From positions 89,679 to 153,678 of the forward strand of contig NZ_LHPI01000020.1 in NCBI RefSeq assembly GCF_001274785.1: DNA of 64,000 nucleotides, read 5' to 3'. Below, piece after piece: positions 7,516 through 16,890 of this stretch. Each line of letters begins with the position of its first letter. Within the stretch, counting starts at the first letter, position 1. Source of the DNA: Vibrio hepatarius (GTDB lineage: Bacteria; Pseudomonadota; Gammaproteobacteria; Enterobacterales; Vibrionaceae). The position numbers and the translations under genes are program-made. Under the pieces are notes generated by a model. The model ran no database searches, had not been told where the DNA came from, and saw only the letters and a program-made list of their open reading frames with translations.

Positions 7516-8334
7516 TTAAACTTTTAACTGATTGTTGAATCTGGTGTGCTCAAGAACAGGCATGGTTTTCCTTAACTCTTGAACTTGATTGAGGTCGATA
7601 TCGACCACCAAATTCTGTGGCTCATTCTCTAGACTGGCGACGACTTTACCCCAAGGTGATACCACCATCGAGTGTCCCCACGTTTCTCGTCCACAAGGAT
7701 GAGTGCCGCACTGGTTAACCGCGATAACCCATGTTTGGCTTTCTATCGCTCTTGCTCTTAGCAAGGTTTCCCAATGCGCTTTCCCGGTAACAGCGGTGAA
7801 TGCTGCCGGAACTAAAATGACGTTAGCTCCGCGCTGAGCCAGCTCACTGTATAGCTGCGGGAAACGAACATCATAACAGATTGTCAGCCCCAAATGCGCC
7901 AGTGGCGTCTCCACTGAAACGATTTTTGCCCCTGGGGTAAAGGTTTCTGACTCGCGGTAGCGACTATGTTCGTCGTCGACATCGACATCAAACATATGCA
8001 GCTTATCGTAGTGCGCGACGCACTGCCCTTGCGGGTCGAACAGTAAAGAGGTCGTCGTAACGCCAGTGTCGCGACGAATCGGCATACTGCCGACAACCAG
8101 CCACACAGAGTGACGCTTCGCCAGCTCCGCAAGCTGAGATTGGACTTCACCTTCACCAAGTGGCTGCGCCATTTGATGATAGTCCGCTCGACTGCCAAAG
8201 ACGATGCAGTTTTCCGGCGTGACAATCAGCTGCGCGCCCGCTTGCGCTAATGACTCAACTTGACGTGCAATAAACGCTAGATTATCCGCCACCACAGGTC
8301 CGGATGTCATTTGAATCAATCCAACTCTATCCAT
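7516..8334 (-). CDS. Carbon-nitrogen hydrolase (nitrilase superfamily), Nit1/deaminated-glutathione amidase type
   Basis: 272 residues with the Glu-Lys-Cys triad of the nitrilase superfamily: E41 in VTPENCIVF, K111 in HYDKLHMFDVD and C153 in LTICYDVRFPQLY. The CYDVRFP box and length are those of the Nit1 branch, whose members hydrolyse the side amide of deaminated glutathione, a transaminase by-product; other omega-amidase substrates cannot be excluded. It lies 9 bases upstream of tldD and 11 bases downstream of yhdP, a conserved vibrio order, so it is probably part of the rng-yhdP-tldD transcript. No signal peptide; cytoplasmic. Confidence 0.85.
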   Translation of the reverse strand: MDRVGLIQMTSGPVVADNLAFIARQVESLAQAGAQLIVTPENCIVFGSRADYHQMAQPLGEGEVQSQLAELAKRHSVWLVVGSMPIRRDTGVTTTSLLFDPQGQCVAHYDKLHMFDVDVDDEHSRYRESETFTPGAKIVSVETPLAHLGLTICYDVRFPQLYSELAQRGANVILVPAAFTAVTGKAHWETLLRARAIESQTWVIAVNQCGTHPCGRETWGHSMVVSPWGKVVASLENEPQNLVVDIDLNQVQELRKTMPVLEHTRFNNQLKV

Positions 8335-8345
8335 GAGTCTGTTCC

Positions 8346-11300
8346 TTAATCTACGATTTTCCTTAATTCTTTCGGTAACTCAAATTCGCCTTTGCTGCGC
8401 GATAGCTCTTTAACTTCCGGCGCTTCAAGCGGTCCTTTGACTTCGTAATTCACTTGGGTAAAGACTTCCACTACTGGTGAAATCACCGTCGTGATCGCCA
8501 ATACGTACAAGGCGGTTTGAGGTGTTACCGCAAACGCGGTCAGCACAGGGATACCGGAGGTAATATCTGGCACAAAATTCACTTCTGCGTCGACCGTTTC
8601 GTTGTTTAAGTTAGCCAAACCACGAATGGTCATCTCACCAGCTACCGCATCCATCTTAATATCATTGGTTAAGAAGATGCCATTTTTGATTTCGCCGCTG
8701 CCGGTAATCGAGTTAAACGCCATACCGTCGTCAAACACGTCGGTAAAATCGAGCTGCATCTTACGAATGATCGAGTCCAGACTGAATAGGCCGAGCAATC
8801 GAGCCGCACCACTGACATCAGAAATCATCCCTTTACCAAGCGTAGTCGACACATTGCCTTGCAGCGTGCTGACTTTGATCGCCCACGGAGCGCCATCCCA
8901 TTCGAGGTTGGTATCTAGGTCAAACGGCGCTTTCTGAATGCCGGATGAAATGCCAAAACGCTCCATCAAATCACTGTTGTTTTCCCCTTTCATCGACACC
9001 TTTAAGCGGGTGTGATTTTGGGTTTGGTTTAGCTGCCAGTAACCGCCCATCTCGACATTATTGGTGCCGCTTTCGAACGAGAGCTTCTTCCACTCAACTC
9101 GGTCACCCTTGCGTTGCAGGTCAAGGCTCGCTTTCCCAACTTTATAGCCTTGGAACCAGAAGTCATCGATCGTCAGAGTAAGATTAGGGATTTGCTGATG
9201 CAGAGTGCGGTCAAACTCGGTGATCAACGGCTGCTCTTCGTCTTCGATATCAAACAAGGTCGAATCTTTGTATTCTTCGTCCAAAGCAGGCACGAATACG
9301 TGTAAACGCTCCAATGCGACTGTCAGGTCATACGGCGCAATGTAGGTCGCTTCACCTTTGGCTTCTTGGCTCGACAGTTTCATATACCAGCTTAGGTCTT
9401 TTTCCTTAGCCGAGAACACGACGTCGTTCCAATCGATACCTGCAAGTTTCAATTCCTTAACGTTCATCGCTACGCGCTGAGGCATCGGAATCTCCGGCAT
9501 TTTCGATGTCGAATTGCCTTTGGCACTACTCGGTTTGTGCTCGCCAATAAAATCGAGCCACTGGTCGAGGTTAAACTTATCGGTTCTCACTGAGGCGTGA
9601 TGCCCGACCACTGGGCTGACCTTAAAGCTACCTTTACCCAGCACAAGGTTGGTGGCACGCAAAACGGGAATGTCTGGGCGGATATCAATTTCGGTTTGAT
9701 ATTTGGCGTTTGGCAATTGCAAACGAGCGGAGATACTTTCTTGGTTACCCGATGCCTGAAGTCGCGCTTTGCCCGCTTGCTTGACCGCTTTATTAAGCGG
9801 GTATGGATAGTCGCTGCGCACCATTCTTAGATCCGCACTGGTATCAATCTGGTAAGTAAAGCCGACATCGTTTAGCTGGATATCAACGTCCATTCGCCAA
9901 GGCGCGTGTCCATGCAAAGGTTTGACCCAGTTTTCACCCACGTATGGCGCGACGGGCTTGATATCCCAATCCCCCACAACATCAATACCAACCGCGTAAC
10001 CTTGGCTGGCATTCTCACCAGCAAAGTCGATCGCCACCGGCTGAGTCAGAAGCTGCGCATTGATTCCTGCCGCTTTGACCACATCGTTATCGAACTCAAT
10101 TCGTCCGGAGACCGACTCCAAAACCATTGGTGGTGTATTGATCTCAACTTGGTTGTCTTTTAGGTCAGCATAGCCCCACGCTCTAACGTCTTGCTCAGAG
10201 GTAAATGGAACGTTGAGTTGGAAGCTGGAGGTTACCGGACCGGTGACTTGCACCGCGGTCAGCGCAGCACCAACAGAATCGACCAATGGGGTTGCTGTCA
10301 TGTAATCGCGTACCGAGTTACCTTGGGCAAATGCGCTGGCTTCAATTTCTATATGGCCGCCGGGGGCTAACTCCGGAATGCGCCCGACAATGCGAGTTGC
10401 GGTGACGTCTTGCAGTTTGGCACTGCGAGAGTCGAGGTACATGGCATCATTCTGGAACAATAAGTCTAGCTGTAAATCGGTGATCGGAGGCCAAGCGGTA
10501 TCAAAGCTGAACTTCGCGTCTTTAAGGCCAACCCAAGCTTGGAACATGCCGTTGTTGTCTTTATAAGGGAAATCACCCAGCTCACCGTACCAGAGCAATT
10601 TAGCCGTATTGACTTTGCCGCCTTGAATCGCGGTAGACAGATAATCGGTTAAGTCTCGCCCTAGCGCCAATGTCGGCAAGTAGCGCCATACTTCACCGCC
10701 ATTGTAGAGGTCGGCTTCGGCATAAAAAGAGAGGAATGGACTTTTCTCTTTAGGGAAATCAAGTCGGAAGGCACCGAGCACTTGCAGATCTGGCGTTGCT
10801 GCGGTGACTTTGTCCGCCCATAAACGCCAACCCGACTCATCTTGTTGCCAGACAATATCCACCATTCCCTGACGAATCCGCAATGGCGCTTGGAAAACCT
10901 CACCATACGGTAGAATGTCGTCAATTAGCGACACATGCGCGTTGGCCTGAGACCAGTTACCGGATACTTTCGCCGACAAGTGATGCAACTCTGGCAATAA
11001 TTCCCATTGTGCCATCGAACCACTGGTTAACTCGGCAGAGTAGCGCAAGCTATCCAGGTCTGCTCCCATTGATACTCGGATATCTTCAACAAGACCACCA
11101 AGTTTGAGAGTTTCCAGTAACTCGGTCGTTTGCGCTGATTGTGGAGCAAGCTTGATTAAAGGCGTTACCGTACTCAAATCTAGTTGCGACGCGTTGAGTC
11201 GCCATTGTGTCGGTTGCCACTCGAACACCATGTCCAACTCAGGCCAAGGGGTGTCGTCGGTTCTTAGCTCAAGTGAGTGAGCATTGACTTGCCAACCGTT

Positions 11301-12218
11301 GTTTTTCGGCTGCAACTCAAAGATACCAGACTCAACAAACAGTTCGTGGCGATGACCTTCTTGCCAAACAAGCTCTGAAGACTCGATTTCTAAGTAAGCA
11401 CTTACTGGCTTTGAGCGTTCAATCGTTAACCAGCTATTAAAGCTGATTAAGCCTTTCTCAATACCAGTCTCTTGTTTGAGGTAATCCGTCAGCCAAGGCG
11501 TCACCCGAACATTTTGCACCGATGCGTAGAGTTCACCACTGACATCTTTCAACGAGCCGTGGTCAATAAAATCGGCTTTGACCAGCACAGAGTTGATATT
11601 GCTGGTTGCAAGGCCAACTTCACCATCGATAAGGTGACGGTCGCCTTTATTTATCCAACGCAGCTTATCTACGTCAACCTGAATCGCGGAGCCATCCACA
11701 CTCTGCAAATGGACGGTTGAATCAATCAGCGAGAAGTCATCAAGCTGCCTCAACAGCAAGTTGTCTAATTGCTCGATCACTTTTCGCTGTGAACCTTCCG
11801 GCTCCAGTACAGGTTGATCTTGCTGGTTTTTGACCAGTTTTACCGAGGTCATATCGAGATTTAACTTGTAAAGACTCGATTCGGCGACAACTGGCTGCAG
11901 TTCAAGCAGAGATTGGATTAGATCCAATTCGACTTCAACACGGTCGGCACTTAAGGTGATGCCACTGCTCGACGGCGTGTGGATTTGGATACCTTGCAGG
12001 GAGATAGATGGGTGAAGATTGCGCCAAAAGCCGTGGATGTCCTCGATTTCGAGTTCAAACCCGGCTCTGTCACTCACCCACTGCTTTATCTCTGGCTGGA
12101 AATGATTTAACTGAGGTAGAGCAATACGTAACGCCGTGACAACGATGGCCAATAAGACCATCACCGTAACGGCTAACCATAAAACAAACCTTGTGAATAA
12201 TGTTGCTCTAGAGCTCAC
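8346..12218 (-). CDS. yhdP: YhdP, AsmA-like outer-membrane phospholipid transporter
   Basis: 1290 residues, similar to the ~1266 of E. coli YhdP. An N-terminal membrane anchor (about residues 10-30, FVLWLAVTVMVLLAIVV) precedes a long periplasmic beta-rich body typical of AsmA/TamB-like bridge proteins, ending with the conserved AsmA-type region and a charged tail (KEFELPKELRK-like). YhdP, TamB and YdbH together carry phospholipids from inner to outer membrane; YhdP also affects enterobacterial common antigen and barrier function in E. coli. It starts 8 bases after rng. TamB, a paralogous bridge, is encoded at 55.9 kb in this same window. Confidence 0.93.
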   Translation of the reverse strand: MSSRATLFTRFVLWLAVTVMVLLAIVVTALRIALPQLNHFQPEIKQWVSDRAGFELEIEDIHGFWRNLHPSISLQGIQIHTPSSSGITLSADRVEVELDLIQSLLELQPVVAESSLYKLNLDMTSVKLVKNQQDQPVLEPEGSQRKVIEQLDNLLLRQLDDFSLIDSTVHLQSVDGSAIQVDVDKLRWINKGDRHLIDGEVGLATSNINSVLVKADFIDHGSLKDVSGELYASVQNVRVTPWLTDYLKQETGIEKGLISFNSWLTIERSKPVSAYLEIESSELVWQEGHRHELFVESGIFELQPKNNGWQVNAHSLELRTDDTPWPELDMVFEWQPTQWRLNASQLDLSTVTPLIKLAPQSAQTTELLETLKLGGLVEDIRVSMGADLDSLRYSAELTSGSMAQWELLPELHHLSAKVSGNWSQANAHVSLIDDILPYGEVFQAPLRIRQGMVDIVWQQDESGWRLWADKVTAATPDLQVLGAFRLDFPKEKSPFLSFYAEADLYNGGEVWRYLPTLALGRDLTDYLSTAIQGGKVNTAKLLWYGELGDFPYKDNNGMFQAWVGLKDAKFSFDTAWPPITDLQLDLLFQNDAMYLDSRSAKLQDVTATRIVGRIPELAPGGHIEIEASAFAQGNSVRDYMTATPLVDSVGAALTAVQVTGPVTSSFQLNVPFTSEQDVRAWGYADLKDNQVEINTPPMVLESVSGRIEFDNDVVKAAGINAQLLTQPVAIDFAGENASQGYAVGIDVVGDWDIKPVAPYVGENWVKPLHGHAPWRMDVDIQLNDVGFTYQIDTSADLRMVRSDYPYPLNKAVKQAGKARLQASGNQESISARLQLPNAKYQTEIDIRPDIPVLRATNLVLGKGSFKVSPVVGHHASVRTDKFNLDQWLDFIGEHKPSSAKGNSTSKMPEIPMPQRVAMNVKELKLAGIDWNDVVFSAKEKDLSWYMKLSSQEAKGEATYIAPYDLTVALERLHVFVPALDEEYKDSTLFDIEDEEQPLITEFDRTLHQQIPNLTLTIDDFWFQGYKVGKASLDLQRKGDRVEWKKLSFESGTNNVEMGGYWQLNQTQNHTRLKVSMKGENNSDLMERFGISSGIQKAPFDLDTNLEWDGAPWAIKVSTLQGNVSTTLGKGMISDVSGAARLLGLFSLDSIIRKMQLDFTDVFDDGMAFNSITGSGEIKNGIFLTNDIKMDAVAGEMTIRGLANLNNETVDAEVNFVPDITSGIPVLTAFAVTPQTALYVLAITTVISPVVEVFTQVNYEVKGPLEAPEVKELSRSKGEFELPKELRKIVD

Positions 12219-12226
12219 ATACGACC

Positions 12227-13696
12227 TTACATCATTACGACATCAAACTGCTCTTGGATATAGAGAGGTTCTGCCTGAATCTTAACTTGTTTACCAATAA
12301 ACACTTCCAGTTCTGCAAGAGCATGGGACTCTTCGCCTTGCAGGGTATCGGCCACCGCTGGAGACGCGTACACAACAAACTTATCTGCATCGTACGCGCG
12401 GTTAACACGGGTGATCTCACGTAAGATTTCGTAGCACACCGTCTCGACCGTTTTCACGCTACCGCGTCCTTCACAAGTTGGACAGGTAGAACACAGCACA
12501 TGTTCAATACTTTCTCGAGTACGTTTGCGCGTCATCTCCACCAGCCCCAACTGAGTAAAGCCGTTGATGTTGGTCTTCACTCGATCTTTCGATAACGCCG
12601 ACTCTAGCGAGGTAAGTACTCGCTGACGGTGCTCATCAGACAACATATCAATGAAGTCGATAATGATGATACCGCCCAGATTGCGCAGACGCAGTTGGCG
12701 GGCGATCGCTTGAGTCGCTTCGATGTTAGTGTTGAAGATGGTCTCTTCGAGGTTACGTCGTCCAACAAACGCACCTGTATTGATATCCACCGTGGTCATC
12801 GCTTCGGTTTGGTCGATGATCAAATAGCCACCGGATTTGAGTTCCACCTTACGCTCTAGCGAACGCTGAATCTCATTTTCGGTGTCGTACATATCGAAGA
12901 TAGGCTTGTCACCTTCGTGCAGCTCAAGCTTATCGGTCAGCTCAGGCACATACTCAGAAGTGAACTCTTTTAAGTTCTCAAATTCCTGACGTGAATCGAC
13001 CAGAATTTTCGTCAGTTCCGTACCGACAAAATCACGTAGGATGCGCTGAGAAAGGCCAAGTTCACCGTAGAGCGTAGAGCGCGTTTTGTACTTAACGCGG
13101 CGCTCCATCACCTTCGACCATAAACGCTTAAGGAACGCAGCATCTTGTGAAAGCTCTTTGTCGACAGCTCCTTCAGCGGCAGTACGAATGATAAAGCCGC
13201 CGTCTTCGTCACAGTAGTGACCGACGACTTTCTTCAAACGGTTACGTTCTTCTTCGCTTTCGATGCGTTGGGAAACGCCCACGTGACTCGCCCCCGGCAT
13301 AAACACCAGATAACGGGAAGGTAAGGTAATATCGGTAGTCAGACGCGCGCCTTTGGTACCAAGCGGGTCTTTGACCACTTGCACAACGATATCCTGACCT
13401 TGGCGAACCAATTCAGAAATATCACGCACTTGGAATTGCTGCTTTTCATTTTCAGCAACACATTCTGTGTGAGGGACAATATCAGAAGCATGCAAGAACG
13501 CGGCTTTTTCAAGGCCAATGTCGACAAATGCGGCCTGCATTCCCGGAAGTACGCGGCTCACTTTACCTTTGTAAATGTTTCCGACGATACCTCGTTTTGA
13601 TTCACGTTCTACATGGATTTCTTGTAGGGTCCCCCCTTCAATCATGGCGACCCGAGTCTCACTCGGGGTGACATTGATCAGCAACTCTGCACTCAT
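12227..13696 (-). CDS. rng: Ribonuclease G
   Basis: 489 residues, the size of E. coli RNase G. RNase G is a 5'-end-sensitive endonuclease that matures the 16S rRNA 5' end and degrades some mRNAs. The N-terminal S1 domain (GIVGNIYKGKVSRVLPGM, about residues 36-53) is clear. Catalytic aspartates are D304 in VDINTGAF and D347 in IIIIDFIDM, and the zinc-link is C405-P-T-C408. It lacks the long RNase E C-terminal scaffold. It is placed between maf (21 bases upstream) and yhdP, the standard mre-maf-rng-yhdP order. Confidence 0.95.
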   Translation of the reverse strand: MSAELLINVTPSETRVAMIEGGTLQEIHVERESKRGIVGNIYKGKVSRVLPGMQAAFVDIGLEKAAFLHASDIVPHTECVAENEKQQFQVRDISELVRQGQDIVVQVVKDPLGTKGARLTTDITLPSRYLVFMPGASHVGVSQRIESEEERNRLKKVVGHYCDEDGGFIIRTAAEGAVDKELSQDAAFLKRLWSKVMERRVKYKTRSTLYGELGLSQRILRDFVGTELTKILVDSRQEFENLKEFTSEYVPELTDKLELHEGDKPIFDMYDTENEIQRSLERKVELKSGGYLIIDQTEAMTTVDINTGAFVGRRNLEETIFNTNIEATQAIARQLRLRNLGGIIIIDFIDMLSDEHRQRVLTSLESALSKDRVKTNINGFTQLGLVEMTRKRTRESIEHVLCSTCPTCEGRGSVKTVETVCYEILREITRVNRAYDADKFVVYASPAVADTLQGEESHALAELEVFIGKQVKIQAEPLYIQEQFDVVMM

Positions 13697-13717
13697 GAGC
13701 GCACCTCAAAGTTAAAA

Positions 13718-14278
13718 TTATAAAAACTTATGCAGCAGCTGGTCAGTTTCAAATAATGGAAGCCCTACAACGGCGTGATAACTGCCTTCAATGCGGGTTA
13801 CAAAACGTCCACCTAATCCTTGAATACCATAACTACCAGCTTTGTCGCACGGTTCACCTGACTGCCAATATTGTTCTATTTCATTGTCTGACAAGGTTTT
13901 AAACCATACACTCGTCGATACTACGACGGTCTGTTGATTCTGTTTATCTGCAACGGTAACGGCCGTCATTACCTGGTGCTCTTTACCCGATAGCATCTGC
14001 AACATTTGCTTCGCATGGGCAAAGTCTAGCGGCTTTTCGAGCACTTGCTCATCACACATCACAACCGTATCCGAACCGAGCACGACTGATTCTGGCTTCA
14101 TCTCTAGCGCTGCTAACGCTTTGTCTTGCGATAACCTCGCAACATACTCAGCCGCACTTTCATGCGCTTCACGACGCTCTTCAACGTGAGTAGCGAGTAC
14201 CGTGAACTCGTAACCCAATTGTGACAGCAACTCTTTACGTCGCGGTGACGACGAGGCTAAAACTAACGCTTTGCTCAT
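13718..14278 (-). CDS. maf: Maf family nucleotide pyrophosphatase (YhdE-like, dTTP/UTP type)
   Basis: 186 residues from the preferred start at 14278 (MSKALVLASSSPRRKELL), which follows a GAGG ribosome site and lies three bases beyond the mreD stop. A longer frame up to 14332 exists but would overlap mreD and add a non-conserved leader. The SSSPRR nucleotide-binding motif, the GSDTVV segment and the GSYHAVVGLP box are diagnostic. Maf proteins hydrolyse non-canonical or pyrimidine nucleoside triphosphates and influence septum formation. The gene is cotranscribed with mreBCD. Confidence 0.92.
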   Translation of the reverse strand: MSKALVLASSSPRRKELLSQLGYEFTVLATHVEERREAHESAAEYVARLSQDKALAALEMKPESVVLGSDTVVMCDEQVLEKPLDFAHAKQMLQMLSGKEHQVMTAVTVADKQNQQTVVVSTSVWFKTLSDNEIEQYWQSGEPCDKAGSYGIQGLGGRFVTRIEGSYHAVVGLPLFETDQLLHKFL

Positions 14279-14280
14279 GT

Positions 14281-14769
14281 TTACCTCACATGCCAGCTGC
14301 GTCTGACTCGGCGCATCAATAAGAACATCCAAGGCCAGAGAATAAAGTTAATCACGCCACTCCATAGGGTGACTGGATTAAAGGAGATGTCCTGAATCAG
14401 GTACTCACCGCAGAAGATCAGCAGATCCAAGATCACTGACATTAAGGCGATAAGGATGGCTTGCTGCCAAAGCGCCATGTTACGAATTACCAGAAAGTTT
14501 AGTGCAACAAGGTAAATGACGATAGACAACATCATACCGCGAATCCCTAGTGTAGATCCGAGTAGTAAATCCCAAAGCAAGCCAAGGATCAGTGCCGTAC
14601 CTACGTTAACGCGATGTGGCAACGCCAAAACCCAATAACAAGTAACCAATAATAACCAAGAAGGACGGAGTAAATCGAGCGTGCCCGGCCAAGGAATCGT
14701 CTGCAACGTTAGTGCTATCAAGAAAGAACACATAACCACTAAGCGTCCTTTAAAGATGCTATTCGCCAT
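14281..14769 (-). CDS. mreD: Rod shape-determining protein MreD
   Basis: 162 residues, identical in length to E. coli MreD. It is a small integral membrane protein of the elongasome with about five hydrophobic segments (for example LLVTCYWVLALP, MMLSIVIYLVALNFLV and the C-terminal VINFILWPWMFLL). It overlaps the end of mreC by 11 bases, indicating translational coupling. It links MreC/MreB to the peptidoglycan synthases RodA and PBP2. Confidence 0.94.
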   Translation of the reverse strand: MANSIFKGRLVVMCSFLIALTLQTIPWPGTLDLLRPSWLLLVTCYWVLALPHRVNVGTALILGLLWDLLLGSTLGIRGMMLSIVIYLVALNFLVIRNMALWQQAILIALMSVILDLLIFCGEYLIQDISFNPVTLWSGVINFILWPWMFLLMRRVRRSWHVR

Positions 14770-15643
14770 TGGTGAGTTCCTCTTGTTGTGCTGGGATCAC
14801 TTGCTGAATTTTTTCCTGTCTTGCGTCATTTGGCCAAATCAGTAGCAGGTAACGAAGTCTTTCAAAGTCCACCACCGGATCAGCTTCGATTTGGGCAAAT
14901 TCACGTGCGTTGTCACGGTCGACTTCTGAAACGTGAGCCACTGGGTAACCTTCAGGGTATACACCGCCTAATCCAGAGGTGACCAATAAATCCCCTTCCT
15001 GAATATCAAGGCTGATAGGAATGTGATCTAAGTTGATGTGTTCCATATCGCCACTGCCCGAAGCAATCACACGAATGTCATTGCGGATCACCTGTACCGG
15101 AATCGCGCTTAAGCTATCGGTAAGCAGCAATACGCGGCTATTGTGAGCCGAGACAAACGTCACTTGACCAACAATCCCTTTCTCGTTTGCGACAGGTTGA
15201 CCTACGTAAACTCCGTCGATCTGGCCTTTATCGATCACAACTTGATGACGATATGGCGAGGTATCTACTGCCATCACTTCGGTGACGATTTTGCGTTCAT
15301 CACGGACAAACGAAGAACCTAAAAGCTTACGGAGTCTTTGGTTTTCTTCACGGTATTGGTCGAGCAACAGCAGATCATTCTTCAGGCGTAGGATCTCTCT
15401 TTTTAACGTGTAGTTGCTTTCCATGTAGCTTTTACGCACGTTAAAACGCTCGTAAGCATCATCAAATACGACACGAGGCACGTCAGCCAGATACTGAATG
15501 GGCGCTACGATACTGTTGAGTATGTAACGCACTTCGGCAAATGCGCCTAAACGACTATCAGCCAGCATGAGGCTGGCTGATAGAATAACGGCAAAAAACA
15601 GACGTAACTGAAGTGAAGGTCCTCGGCCAAAAATAGGCTTCAT
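14759..15643 (-). CDS. mreC: Rod shape-determining protein MreC
   Basis: 294 residues. A short cytoplasmic start (MKPIFGRGPSLQLRLFF) is followed by one membrane segment (about 13-30), a coiled-coil stretch (about 65-105, ESNYTLKREILRLKNDLLLL) and a periplasmic double beta-barrel with the conserved GLGGVYPEGYPVAHV motif. MreC connects cytoplasmic MreB filaments to the periplasmic PBP2-RodA machinery. It lies 51 bases downstream of mreB in the same operon. Confidence 0.95.
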   Translation of the reverse strand: MKPIFGRGPSLQLRLFFAVILSASLMLADSRLGAFAEVRYILNSIVAPIQYLADVPRVVFDDAYERFNVRKSYMESNYTLKREILRLKNDLLLLDQYREENQRLRKLLGSSFVRDERKIVTEVMAVDTSPYRHQVVIDKGQIDGVYVGQPVANEKGIVGQVTFVSAHNSRVLLLTDSLSAIPVQVIRNDIRVIASGSGDMEHINLDHIPISLDIQEGDLLVTSGLGGVYPEGYPVAHVSEVDRDNAREFAQIEADPVVDFERLRYLLLIWPNDARQEKIQQVIPAQQEELTNGE

Positions 15644-15694
15644 TGAATATGAGTTCCTTATCTTGATACCTTAGCCAAGCTAAGGCGATACGAT

Positions 15695-16738
15695 TTATTC
15701 TTCGCTAAATAGATCGCCACCGTGCATGTCGATCATTTCTAGAGCTTTACCGCCACCACGAGCCACACACGTTAGTGGGTCTTCAGCGATAACCACTGGA
15801 ATGCCCGTTTCTTCGGTTAGTAGACGGTCTAGGTCTTTCAGTAGTGCACCACCACCAGTCAATACCATACCGTTTTCAGAAATGTCTGACGCTAGCTCTG
15901 GCGGACACTGTTCTAGTGCAACCATCACTGCAGATACGATACCCGTTAGCGGCTCTTGAAGCGCTTCTAGGATTTCGTTTGAGTTTAGGCTAAAGCTGCG
16001 CGGCACACCTTCTGCAAGGTTACGACCACGCACTTCGATCTCTTCTACTTCATCACCAGGATAAGCTGAACCAATCTCGTGTTTGATCTTCTCTGCGGTT
16101 GCTTCACCGATTAAGCTGCCGTAGTTACGACGTACGTAGTTGATGATCGCTTCATCAAAACGGTCACCGCCGATACGTACAGAAGAAGAGTAAACCACGC
16201 CGTTTAGCGAGATAACCGCAACTTCCGTTGTACCACCACCGATATCGACCACCATAGAACCTGTAGGCTCAGATACGCGTAGGCCTGCACCGATTGCCGC
16301 CGCCATTGGCTCGTCAATTAAGTACACTTCACGCGCACCAGCACCCAGTGCTGATTCACGAATTGCGCGGCGCTCAACTTGTGTAGAACCACAAGGAACA
16401 CATACAAGTACGCGTGGGCTTGGTTTTAGTACGCTGTTGTCATGCACTTGCTTGATGAAGTGCTGCAGCATTTTTTCTGTTACGTAGAAGTCAGCAATCA
16501 CACCATCTTTCATCGGACGGATAGCTGAGATGTTACCAGGAGTACGACCTAGCATTTGTTTCGCTGCGTGACCAACAGCGGCAACGCTTTTACCCGCGCC
16601 TTTGCGGTCTTGACGAATAGCGACAACTGAAGGCTCGTCTAGAACAATACCCTGTCCTTTAACGTAGATAAGAGTGTTGGCAGTACCTAAATCGATAGAT
16701 AGGTCATTTGAAAATATGCCACGAAGTTTTTTGAACAT
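15695..16738 (-). CDS. mreB: Actin-like cell-shape protein MreB
   Basis: 347 residues, the same as E. coli MreB. Actin-fold ATPase motifs are clear: DLGTANTLIY near residue 17, the VVDIGGGTTEVAVISL phosphate-2 loop (about 160-175) and LTGGGALLKDLD in the adenosine region. MreB forms membrane filaments that position cell-wall elongation enzymes. It is the first gene of mreBCD-maf-rng. The 152-base gap to mshQ upstream has a long perfect hairpin in the mreB leader. Confidence 0.97.
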   Translation of the reverse strand: MFKKLRGIFSNDLSIDLGTANTLIYVKGQGIVLDEPSVVAIRQDRKGAGKSVAAVGHAAKQMLGRTPGNISAIRPMKDGVIADFYVTEKMLQHFIKQVHDNSVLKPSPRVLVCVPCGSTQVERRAIRESALGAGAREVYLIDEPMAAAIGAGLRVSEPTGSMVVDIGGGTTEVAVISLNGVVYSSSVRIGGDRFDEAIINYVRRNYGSLIGEATAEKIKHEIGSAYPGDEVEEIEVRGRNLAEGVPRSFSLNSNEILEALQEPLTGIVSAVMVALEQCPPELASDISENGMVLTGGGALLKDLDRLLTEETGIPVVIAEDPLTCVARGGGKALEMIDMHGGDLFSEE

Positions 16739-16787
16739 ATTCTTCGCTCGTCCTGAAAGAATTAGAAGATAGAAAATTGCACTAAAT

Positions 16788-16824
16788 GTACCAATGCCTT
16801 GCCGCTACAGCAAGGCATTGGTAC
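16788..16824. other. Perfect 15 bp stem hairpin in the mshQ-mreB gap
   Basis: GTACCAATGCCTTGC (16788-16802) pairs fully with GCAAGGCATTGGTAC (16810-16824) around a seven-base loop. No T-run follows on the minus strand, so it is not a canonical Rho-independent terminator of mshQ. It is 49 bases upstream of the mreB start and would sit in the mreB leader RNA if transcription begins before it; it may act as a boundary or mRNA-stability element. Confidence 0.6.
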
Positions 16825-16890
16825 CTAAACATGGGCTGAAACCCGCAATTTCTAACAGATTCCTTACTTAGCGTAAAAAAAACACAAAAT

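Noticed and set aside
14279..14332. N-terminal extension of maf
   Set aside because: The extra 18 residues overlap mreD in another frame and the internal ATG at 14278 has a proper ribosome site.
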